Assembly: GCF_900177425.1 (NCBI RefSeq) | Contig: NZ_LT840184.1 | Location: forward strand, 3,512,263-3,576,262 | Source: Paenibacillus uliginis N3/975 | GTDB lineage: Bacteria; Bacillota; Bacilli; Paenibacillales; Paenibacillaceae | Length of the DNA stretch: 64,000 nt | Direction: 5' to 3' | Shown: one piece after another, positions 27,038 to 34,096 of the stretch | Layout of the letters: each line of letters opens with the position of its first letter | How positions within the stretch are numbered: the first letter of the stretch is position 1 | Notes under the pieces: model-generated | The model's database searches: none | The model's input: the letters and a program-made list of their open reading frames with translations, nothing else | Told to the model about the DNA's origin: nothing | Made by a program: the position numbers and the translations under genes

Positions 27038-27185
27038 TCAGATCACCTTTTACAGTGTTTTTATTTTGATTTACTTTATAATTCTTACTGTTGTTAAGCG
27101 TAATTCTTTGAACTACAAATGTTAAAGTAGCTCCTGCAGAAAAAGCTGCAATATGAGTTATTATCTCACGAACCCACGTCTCCAA
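27009..27185 (-). CDS. 58-residue membrane peptide opening the ABC-3C-like operon
   Basis: Starts with TTG at 27183-27185, six bases after a GGATGGGGGG ribosome site, and ends in TAG. It reads LETWVREIITHIAAFSAG, then ATLTFVVQRITLNNSKNY, then NQNKNTVKGDLIGRDKKVGK. Residues ~8-27 form one membrane helix; the C-terminal NTVKGDLIGRDK repeats the motif at the start of the next protein. The shared motif and tight overlap support a real gene. It could be the membrane effector or anchor of the system. Confidence 0.72.
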   Translation of the reverse strand: METWVREIITHIAAFSAGATLTFVVQRITLNNSKNYKVNQNKNTVKGDLIGRDKKVGK

Positions 27186-27308
27186 TATAATCCCCCCATC
27201 CTTTATAGAGATTTCAATATTACCCTGAATTTTACTACATTTTGTATGTACGAATAGGACTAAAGCATAAAAATCAGTCCTATAGATCTATTTACACGGG
27301 ATGCTTTA

Positions 27309-27334
27309 ATTATTATCTATTAATAGATAATAAT
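27309..27334. other. Perfect 26-base palindrome upstream of the ABC-3C-like operon
   Basis: The sequence is its own reverse complement over 26 bases, with core ATCTATTAATAGAT. It lies about 125 bases before the first start of the operon and 95 bases after the stop of the 312-residue gene. It lacks a T-run on either side, so an operator is more likely than a terminator. Confidence 0.6.
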
Positions 27335-27428
27335 AACGGCATTTTTTAGGCATAAATTCATCCATTTAACTTCCTCACAAACGATTACTTTTCAAATTAA
27401 CCTTACAACATCACATGTGGAAGGAATA

Positions 27429-28367
27429 TTATTTTTTCTCAAAATGAATTTGTTTCCTTAAAACTGCTATTCCCTTTATATTTTTATTTCCCTTATCAGT
27501 ATATCTTTCTATCTTCCCAAAGAAAGTTATCTCAATCTCTTCTGATTTTTTTTTAGCTTCATTCAATTGATTTAAGAACCTTTCAAACATCGGCTTAAAC
27601 AGTTTAATTTGTGCAAAAGTCTCTGAAGTTTTGTTTGTTGATATAGCTGTCTTCCTTAATTTAATTTGAACCCATTCATAACCATCCTTATCTGGATATG
27701 ATTTTCCTATAGAAGCGAAAATACCTCTTAAACAAACTAATTCTTTTGGTGATCTAGATTGAAATTTTTCAAAAACCCGCTCCCAATCCTCAAAATATAT
27801 ATCTGCCCAACGAGCAGTTATACCAAAAAATCTGAATTCCAAAAAGTTTTGAGTGCCATTTTTCTCAAAATACTTTGCAATTTTTGCAAATGCTCTAGCC
27901 GAATTTATATAGTCTGACAACTTCTCTGTATCATTTGCATAAAATCCAGGTGATTTTTTAGCATCTTTCTTCTTAGAATCTTCTTTTGTTGGAATTAAAT
28001 CTTGGGATAATAAATCCATTAAGGTCTTTTTTAAATCTACAGGAATATTAACTCTAATAACTAAATCCTTATCAATTACCACACCAGCAACTTTGCTTTT
28101 AGGAAGGTTTTGAGTTTGAATATTAGTTTTATTATAAGGACATTCTCCGCCTTGATAGTCCAAATGACTCTTTTTACCTCTTTTTAATCTTAGAAAGGGG
28201 GCAACATATTTTTCATTTTTTATGTACGTACCTACAAAACTGATTTCAACATTACAAAACTCACATTTAAGTGATGTATTCAGATTATCATCTAACTGTA
28301 TATCATCTACCGATACTCTACCAGCTGTAGGATGTATAGCCCAACTCATCTTTAATTTTGAACTCAT
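27429..28367 (-). CDS. Hypothetical 312-residue protein with Cys-rich N-terminus
   Basis: No family was recognised with confidence. Residues ~33-80 hold CEFCNVEISFVGTYIKNE, later KSHLDYQGGECPYN, an arrangement (CxxC then H and C) like the zinc-binding N-terminal part of CoiA-type competence/nuclease proteins. The rest is basic and mixed alpha/beta (FLEFRFFGITARWADIYFED, EEIEITFFGKIERYTD). It sits between the ABC-3C-like operon and the AbiJ-like gene in the same direction, so a defence-related role is an inference from position. The codon use is AT-rich like its neighbours. Confidence 0.65.
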   Translation of the reverse strand: MSSKLKMSWAIHPTAGRVSVDDIQLDDNLNTSLKCEFCNVEISFVGTYIKNEKYVAPFLRLKRGKKSHLDYQGGECPYNKTNIQTQNLPKSKVAGVVIDKDLVIRVNIPVDLKKTLMDLLSQDLIPTKEDSKKKDAKKSPGFYANDTEKLSDYINSARAFAKIAKYFEKNGTQNFLEFRFFGITARWADIYFEDWERVFEKFQSRSPKELVCLRGIFASIGKSYPDKDGYEWVQIKLRKTAISTNKTSETFAQIKLFKPMFERFLNQLNEAKKKSEEIEITFFGKIERYTDKGNKNIKGIAVLRKQIHFEKK

Positions 28368-28461
28368 AGTATTCGCCCCCTGTCATTCTTATAATTTATA
28401 TCGGAATCAAATAGCATAATTTATAGTTACTGGACTAACTGATGTATATCATCCATTCACA

Positions 28462-28492
28462 AATAAAAAGGCTTCAAGCTTAGAGGCTTGAA
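28462..28492 (-). terminator. Terminator upstream of the 312-residue gene
   Basis: On the minus strand TTCAAGC/GCTTGAA around CTCTAA, followed by a T-rich run. It probably ends the transcript of the AbiJ-like gene and the recombinase relic after it. Confidence 0.75.
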
Positions 28493-28612
28493 ACATTCTT
28501 GAATTATTAGATGATTAGGTAAATGCAGCTCCAGACACTACTCCCTCACCAACAACACACTCCTACATGTGTAGAGACGGTGGAAAGGACATACAAACGT
28601 ATTAGCTCTCAC

Positions 28613-28708
28613 TTATAAACAAGCCGTCAATTCAACCTTGTTCCATTCCCGGTTATACACAATCCGCTCCAGCAACTTTTTCAACGCCCATTTATTCTTT
28701 CTGATATC
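28613..28708 (-). pseudogene. 3' end of a second serine recombinase (relic)
   Basis: The minus strand reads NKWALKKLLERIVYNREWNKVELTACL then stop. This parallels NRALKKLVERIVYNREGNRVELTVCYK at the end of the larger recombinase pseudogene at 29873. Only the last ~30 codons remain. It abuts the stop codon of the AbiJ-like gene. Confidence 0.75.
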
Positions 28709-28713
28709 AATTT

Positions 28714-29553
28714 TTATTGATTATTATTCTTCTCCCATTTCTCAACAATATAATTTACAAATCCAGAACAAGACACCAACATATATTTTGCATCTTCTGT
28801 AGATGCCCCTGCAAAGTCAATGCCTGCATGACGGATACCGTTTTGATCGGAAGTATATCCATAAAGCTGAGTTAGAGCTGATTTTAGCGCACCATGCAAT
28901 TTTAATCCACGCTCATCCATTTTTTTTAGAGCATCCCCCAAAGTAGCTTTATTATTATCTGTAATGATGCAGCAAAGTGACTCAATTGCGCTGATTGATT
29001 CTTTAATAGAATTCTCGTAATCGGGATTTTTACGCCTCGAATACAAAGAAAGAGCTTTTGACATATGAGTGTTTACAGAATCATATTTTGTGTTAGTTGA
29101 TTGTTCAATAGATCTTAATTCAGATTTGTTTGTTATTGGAACAACCAATCTTTTTACAATGCGATATCCAGACTTTTCTTCTTCTAACACTCGAATAAAT
29201 TCCCTTGCGAGATTGTTTGCATTGGATTTACTTTTTTCAGATTCCTTTTCTAAATAAACCTCAATAAAATCATAAACGAAGTGCCACTCCTTTTTCGAAA
29301 AGAGACTCTCTAATTTTTTCATATTATTTCCACGTGCGTACCAGTCTTTCGGATACTCATACGTCAGCCCAAAAATATCTAAAATTTCCTCGATGATTTC
29401 CAAACTCGAGCTTCTTGTAGAAGGGTTCAATAGATATTGATTTTCAAAAAGAAATATATTCCAAATCCTGTTTCTAAGTGCAGAATCAACATTTTCAAAT
29501 TGAATTTGTTTACTGGTATATCCATTTCGTTCCGAGAAATTTTGCTTTATCAT
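28714..29553 (-). CDS. AbiJ-like abortive infection protein (AbiJ_NTD4 plus HEPN-like C-terminus)
   Basis: 279 residues. The N-terminus FSERNGYTSKQIQFENVDSALRNRIWNIF matches the AbiJ N-terminal domain 4 family (FSER-G-Y..., LRN-W). Residues ~185-275 form a HEPN-like helical domain: NSIKESISAIESLCCIIT, TLGDALKKM, GIRHAGIDF, AKYMLVSCSGFVNYIVE. HEPN domains in such proteins are usually RNases that act on host RNA during phage attack. The gene lies exactly between two serine recombinase 3' ends, suggesting it was cargo of an integrative element. Confidence 0.82.
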   Translation of the reverse strand: MIKQNFSERNGYTSKQIQFENVDSALRNRIWNIFLFENQYLLNPSTRSSSLEIIEEILDIFGLTYEYPKDWYARGNNMKKLESLFSKKEWHFVYDFIEVYLEKESEKSKSNANNLAREFIRVLEEEKSGYRIVKRLVVPITNKSELRSIEQSTNTKYDSVNTHMSKALSLYSRRKNPDYENSIKESISAIESLCCIITDNNKATLGDALKKMDERGLKLHGALKSALTQLYGYTSDQNGIRHAGIDFAGASTEDAKYMLVSCSGFVNYIVEKWEKNNNQ

Positions 29554-29872
29554 TTATATAGTCCCCTTAGAAAAATAGATATGCGAACATCCGCTTCTTG
29601 TGCTACTTATACACGTTTCTGCAATATGGTTTCAGTACAGAAAAACTCTCCCCCAAACCAGTCCCCACAGCTTCGATATTATTTTCTATATCCTATATTA
29701 CAAATTTCTTCTTTCATAGAATCCTATGTTTCATGGTGATTCTTCGGTAGCCTCAATCAACTTATTTTAAGTAACTAGTTCGACAAATTTCTTTCAGACT
29801 CCTGCTTCGTTTGTCGTAATTAACTCTAAAAAAAGAACTGGCTGTTAACCCAGTCCCCATTCTACTTGTCTC
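29554..29872. other. Intergenic region between the AbiJ-like gene and the recombinase pseudogene
   Basis: 319 AT-rich bases with no gene. The part next to 29553 should hold the AbiJ-like promoter; no strong -35/-10 pair was identified. Confidence 0.4.
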
Positions 29873-31137
29873 TTATTTATAACAAACCGTCAACTCCACC
29901 CGATTTCCTTCCCGATTATACACAATCCGCTCCACCAGCTTTTTCAAAGCCCGATTCTTCTCTTCACTCGTCACCGAAGCGCTCCATAACTCCCTAAACT
30001 GCCCTACCCGCTCATATATCTGCTTTACGGTCGGATAATTTCTTTCATCTATTACAACTTTTCGCAAATCCTTCAACTCTTCCTCTAACCTCTGTATCTG
30101 CCTTGATCGAACGGCCTTTCGTTCCAAGAATACTTGTTTCGTAATCATGTCCTCTTCATACGATTCATGCAGCTTGTCCAATGCCCTCTTCTGCTTTTTC
30201 AATTCCTGCACTTTGACCTCGATAATGATCTGTGGATCATTGTACCTACTTCCATGCAGTTCAATCTCCCGTAAAATATTCGGATCAACATGGATAATCC
30301 GATCATACAGAGCATTGAAAAAATCAACATCCATTACCTTGCCACGCTGCTCACATTTGCTGCCATCTTTATACTGGTGATAGCACAATGCACTCCAATA
30401 CTGCCCTTGCTTCTTATTCTCACCTACTCGGAATCTCATCCGTGAACCACACTTTTCACAATACAACAAGCCTGACAACGGAAAAATGCTCCTCCTGGAA
30501 TTCGGGTTCAGCATTCTGTTCTTAAGCAGCCGTTCCATAATCGCTTCATGTTCTTCCGGCGTTTTCAGCTTTTCATGTGTTCCCATGACTTTAATCCGCT
30601 CTTCTTCGGGTACAAGCTCCACCTGACCACGCTTGGAACGGGTTTTGCCATAAGTGATGTAACCCTGCCAGCAACCGTTGAACCGTAATATTTGACCAGC
30701 CCTTGTTCTTTCCATCCGGCTTAATGTTGTATGGCGTGGGTATCTTGTTATCCGTCAACCAAATGGCGATATGACCAAGGTTTGTTCCATTCAAATACTT
30801 TTCAACAATCGCTCGATAAATTGAACGCTTTGTTTCATCCACCAATACCGACCTTGTGTTCTTATCGTAGTAGTAAGGAAACGGTGGCTTTCCGTTTGTC
30901 CACCTGCCTTTCTTGGCTCCTGCCTCTTTCCCCTGCTTCATTCTTCGCTTAATCGTTTTGTACTCTATTCGGGCAAAAACAGAGGTCACTTCTTCATATA
31001 ACCTATAGGTCCAATTCCGATTCTCCACCAGAGGCCAGAAGGGTATCCCTATGCTTCGAGAGAACGTCTTCAAATTCACCATCGTCCCGTGATTTTCTTA
31101 AATAAACGGCTACGTGTTTAATTGTTTTGCTTTCTAT
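29873..31137 (-). pseudogene. Large serine recombinase, degenerate
   Basis: Three frames add up to one gene: (1) ESKTIKHVAVYLRKSRDDGEFEDVL, the start of the resolvase domain with its catalytic Ser in YLRKSRD; (2) NRNWTYRLYEEV joined to EYKTIKRRMKQGKEAGAKKG and the Recombinase domain (PFPYYYDKN, ILTDNKIPTP-like); (3) GYITYGKTRSKRG, the zinc ribbon (LYCEKCGSRMRF ... CYHQY...CEQRG) and a coiled coil to VELTVCYK. The likely start ATG is now ATA at 31135-31137, most of the catalytic domain is deleted, and two frameshifts (near 31010-31060 and 30660-30690) break it. It cannot be active. Confidence 0.85.
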
Positions 31138-31251
31138 AATAGCTTCTACTCCAAACTTGTTAAATTTTTGCCGCCTTCCAAGTAGAATATTGAGCATTTT
31201 TGATGACGCATCATCGAATATGACAACCGTAAAATTTTGGAGGCGTAATTC

Positions 31252-31452
31252 ATGAAGAAATGTGAATATGTAATCCAAGAAGTTAATCAGCCATCCGGCA
31301 AAGCATTGCGGCAATTTCATGAGCATGTGGCCGAGATATTGAGCCTAACTATCCAAGCCAAGGCCGAGATAGACATACCTCTCCCCAAAGTGCTTTATTC
31401 TACGCAAGACAAGCAGAAAACTAACAAAATAAAAACAAGCCGGAGCGCATGA
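31252..31452 (+). CDS. Small 66-residue protein, function unknown
   Basis: The ATG at 31252 follows TTGGAGGCGTAATTC, a good ribosome site. The product MKKCEYVIQEVNQPSGKALR, QFHEHVAEILSLTIQAKAEI is soluble and ends just before a strong terminator. It is antisense-adjacent to the start of the recombinase pseudogene, a position in which many integrative elements carry small genes. No family was recognised. Confidence 0.55.
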   Translation: MKKCEYVIQEVNQPSGKALRQFHEHVAEILSLTIQAKAEIDIPLPKVLYSTQDKQKTNKIKTSRSA

Positions 31453-31478
31453 CTCATTCACGCTCCGGCTTGTTCTAT
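31431..31478. terminator. Bidirectional terminator
   Basis: ACAAGCCGGAGCG pairs with CGCTCCGGCTTGT. The plus-strand side is followed by a T-rich stretch and the minus-strand side by TTTTTATTTTG, so it can serve both the small gene at 31252 and the relic at 31478-31818. Confidence 0.85.
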
Positions 31479-31818
31479 TACAGATTATTTTGAATGAATT
31501 CCCGTTCGGACTTTTTCAAATACCTTAGTGAATTCTCGAAGGAATACAGGTACATGGAGCGTAGCATCCTCAATTTTTCTATTGAGCCATCTGCAATCAC
31601 TTACTTAATGGCTCGGATCATTTGGCTGTTGGTTACTTCGAATTTCCCCGGCTTTACGATATTTTCAATGGCAACTGGCTTCTCTTCTTTGCCCTCATTC
31701 AGTTCTCCTTGTGAATTTGCTTCATTTAATATCGCTTCCGGCTGTGCCACAACTTCTTGCTCTGTTCGCTATCCCCTTGTCCAGGCACGATCTCTTGTTC
31801 TTCTTGAATAATCATGAT
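31478..31818 (-). pseudogene. Degenerate gene of unknown family next to the recombinase
   Basis: Read across frames, the minus strand gives EQEVVAQPEAILNEANSQGEL, NEGKEEKPVAIENIVKPGKF, EVTNSQMIRAIK, VIADGSIEKLRMLRSMYLYS, LRYLKKSEREFIQNNL. The pieces are separated by a frameshift near 31765 and a stop near 31600. It looks like an accessory gene of the former integrative element; the family was not recognised. Confidence 0.5.
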
Positions 31819-31868
31819 TATAATGACCTAAGCTCTCATCTTTAACGATTTCTGGGACTACTTACAAT

Positions 31869-32477
31869 TTACAAGATATTAAACATCATAATGAACGCTG
31901 AAAATAGATTTGCACTTCCGTGCAATATCCAGCTTGGGATTATCGATCCATCTGATAACTTTTCGTTAATGTAACCCATCACCCAGCCGATTATAGCCGT
32001 AAATATAGTTATTATCGTTGCATTTAAGATTCCAGTATTTAAATAGAACATTACCCCGTGCAAGCAGCCAAACAATAATGCTTGAATTGTGTTTCCAACA
32101 ACAAATCCAAATGCAGAAATAGCTCTTTTCCCAATAAACCCTCTAAATAACATTTCTTCAGATAATCCTGTTTGTACAAAAGCATATAACAAAGCTGCTA
32201 TTATTCCTGAAATACCAACTCCATAAAATTGGGATGCTGCAATGTCTGACTTATTGGTAAAGTATAATAAAATCATAACTCCAAGTGCTGAAAACAAAAT
32301 AAATCCCAAAATTAAAAAGGTGAAAAAGCACATTCTATTGTTTATTTTAGGGATTTTTAACCCAATCCACTTCAAAAACGACTGCTTTTTTCTCCCAAAT
32401 TTTAACCAACATAGAATAGGGATTACGTTAACAAGAACTACTTGCATGATCGAAGAAACTAAAATCGAAACAGTCAT
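31869..32477 (-). CDS. CPBP family intramembrane metalloprotease
   Basis: About 202 residues of hydrophobic helices with SEEMLFRGFIG (Glu-Glu-x3-Arg), LLFGCLHGVMF and SWILHGSANLF, the CPBP metal-binding motifs. The ATG at 32477 is preferred since GGAGGGG precedes it; an in-frame ATG at 32510 lacks a site. It is the last gene of a three-gene unit with an HTH regulator and a DUF2975 membrane protein. Confidence 0.82.
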   Translation of the reverse strand: MTVSILVSSIMQVVLVNVIPILCWLKFGRKKQSFLKWIGLKIPKINNRMCFFTFLILGFILFSALGVMILLYFTNKSDIAASQFYGVGISGIIAALLYAFVQTGLSEEMLFRGFIGKRAISAFGFVVGNTIQALLFGCLHGVMFYLNTGILNATIITIFTAIIGWVMGYINEKLSDGSIIPSWILHGSANLFSAFIMMFNIL

Positions 32478-32521
32478 CTGCCCCTCCATAAACTTGATTT
32501 TATAAGTCATACTTACGGGAT

Positions 32522-32746
32522 TTATCCGTTTACATCTTCTTCCTTTTTATATTCTAAAATATCACCGGGCTGACAATCCAGCACTTCGCAGATCGCATCA
32601 AGCGTGGAAAAGCGGATGGCACTTACTTTCCCCGTTTTTATGTTGGATAGATTAACATTAGAAATTCCTACTTTTTCTGCAAGTTCATTTAAAGATATTT
32701 TTCGATCTGCCATCATACGATCTAATCTTAAAATAATAGCCATCAT
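32522..32746 (-). CDS. Small XRE-family HTH regulator (YozG-like)
   Basis: 74 residues consisting of one helix-turn-helix (LNELAEKVGISNVNLSNIKT, FSTLDAICEVLDCQPGDIL), the small Cro/CI-type form found paired with DUF2975 proteins. The start overlaps AAGGATGGTG just after the DUF2975 gene. It probably controls its own operon, perhaps by the inverted repeat at 33372. Confidence 0.85.
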   Translation of the reverse strand: MMAIILRLDRMMADRKISLNELAEKVGISNVNLSNIKTGKVSAIRFSTLDAICEVLDCQPGDILEYKKEEDVNG

Positions 32747-32755
32747 ACACCATCC

Positions 32756-33298
32756 TTAAAGAGTTTCATCAGATTGCTGTTGTAACACCCCACCGTAATC
32801 AAAAATTTGAGCTAGGCAAAAGAAAACAACTGCAACCAAAATGAAAGACAGTTCAAATGATACATAGACCTTAACAGTAGGTGCTAGTATCTGCATCATC
32901 AGTATCTCGACAGATGCGGGAATAATAGCTAGTAGCACCATCAACTTGGAGATTGCCTTTAATCGCTTCGTCTGTTTGGCAGCAAACGGTGTATATTCTC
33001 TGCTAATATCCTTAAATATTGCACCAGCTAAAAATAGCATCGCAATGACAATGCTTTGCTTTGTTATATTGACACAGAATTGAGCAATTAGTTCGGATTT
33101 GGAGTAATCTGCAGTATTTACAATTGGTGAAAAAATATGAATGCTGCCTATTGTTGTTGAGATAACATCCTCTGACACCGCAGCAAGCCAAATGATTGCT
33201 GAAATTTCTACTCCAACAGCTATAAACACTACGATGCGAAGGATTTTGAGACAAATCGCCAATAATTTACTGCTTCTTTGAATTTTATTATTGTTCAT
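32756..33298 (-). CDS. DUF2975 family membrane protein
   Basis: 180 residues with four predicted membrane helices (IVVFIAVGVEISAIIWLAAV; IVIAMLFLAGAIF; LMVLLAIIPASVEILMM; LSFILVAVVFFCLAQIF) and GGVLQQQSDETL at the C-terminus, the pattern of DUF2975. Function unknown. It is the first gene of the operon and follows AAAGGAG. DUF2975 with a tiny HTH protein is a recurring Firmicute pair. Confidence 0.85.
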   Translation of the reverse strand: MNNNKIQRSSKLLAICLKILRIVVFIAVGVEISAIIWLAAVSEDVISTTIGSIHIFSPIVNTADYSKSELIAQFCVNITKQSIVIAMLFLAGAIFKDISREYTPFAAKQTKRLKAISKLMVLLAIIPASVEILMMQILAPTVKVYVSFELSFILVAVVFFCLAQIFDYGGVLQQQSDETL

Positions 33299-33740
33299 AT
33301 TGTCATACTCCTTTATTAGGATGATTAAAGTATGACATCAAAATAAATGTTTTTCAACAATTATTTAATGTTTATCGATAATTATTTTACGATAAATGAA
33401 TTTTGAAGCATTTATAACCAAAACCATCTGTCGTATCTTAGAAAGCCACTATTCTCTGCAAATTAAGAAATAATCCCTCAAACTACGCTGCAAATCAGTG
33501 GTTATAGTTTAGGCTCTCTTATCTTACTTTTTCTAAATATTCAATTGCGATACTTTTTGTATTAGGATAGCAACTCCATATGTGGTCTTTACTACCTTTT
33601 TAACGAACAATTCTTTAGACAAAATGTTGTTTAAGGATTGTTTTTTTCGTTTGAGGAAGATTTCCCATAAAACACCCTTCTTGCTTGTAAGCTGAAACCA
33701 AATGGTAAAATATAGCAACAATCAAAAGGAGGAATGAATC
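33299..33740. other. Intergenic region between divergent DUF2975 operon and small-gene pair
   Basis: 440 AT-rich bases. It holds the promoter of the DUF2975 operon, an inverted repeat at 33372-33395 and, near 33720, the ribosome site of the small gene at 33741. Nothing else was recognised. Confidence 0.45.
33372..33395. promoter_or_regulatory. Inverted repeat, candidate operator of the DUF2975/HTH operon
   Basis: TTATCG and CGATAA arms are separated by 12 bases, and the left end is itself the palindrome TTATCGATAA. It lies about 75 bases upstream of the DUF2975 start. Confidence 0.4.
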
Positions 33741-33821
33741 ATGAAGAAAATGGTTTCTGTAGTCACCTCTGTATTTACTCAAACGACTAAGTACCCTGTT
33801 AAAGAAAAGGCAAAGGTATGA
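33741..33821 (+). CDS. 26-residue peptide, translationally coupled to the next gene
   Basis: ATG at 33741 is seven bases after AAAGGAGGAA, a near-perfect ribosome site. The peptide MKKMVSVVTSVFTQTTKYPV, KEKAKV is basic. Its stop overlaps the next start as ATGA. It could be a leader peptide or a short secreted peptide; nothing more can be said. Confidence 0.5.
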   Translation: MKKMVSVVTSVFTQTTKYPVKEKAKV

Positions 33822-34036
33822 GCCTCGAAGCTGGTGTCCGTCAGTCAACTAAAACGGTATGGGAACATAGAAATGGAAAAAACTACTACGCTTTGAATGA
33901 AAAGATAACTTCAATCATGTATCTGACCAAAGCGCTTTTGGCCAAAAATATATCCGTTGAGGGAATAAGATTCTTATCGAGTTTACACTGGTATAGTCAC
34001 AGTCTGGTTGCAAAATCAAAACAGCCCGGTCACTAA
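33818..34036 (+). CDS. 72-residue hypothetical protein
   Basis: Begins in the ATGA overlap with the 26-residue gene and ends inside a terminator hairpin. The sequence MSLEAGVRQSTKTVWEHRNG, KNYYALNEKITSIMYLTKAL matches no family recognised. Because it has no ribosome site of its own, it would depend on coupling. Confidence 0.4.
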   Translation: MSLEAGVRQSTKTVWEHRNGKNYYALNEKITSIMYLTKALLAKNISVEGIRFLSSLHWYSHSLVAKSKQPGH

Positions 34037-34052
34037 ATGATCGGGCTGTTCT
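34020..34052. terminator. Hairpin at the end of the small-gene pair
   Basis: AACAGCCCG pairs with CGGGCTGTT; the stop codon of the 72-residue frame lies in its loop. The following T-run is weak. Confidence 0.6.
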
Positions 34053-34096
34053 GATATAGATGGATATAAAATTACAATATCTAGTTTTCGTTTCCT

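Noticed and set aside
27009..27185. Treating the region before the 171-residue gene as non-coding
   Set aside because: A strong ribosome site, a membrane helix and the motif shared with the next protein make a real small gene more likely, so it was annotated.
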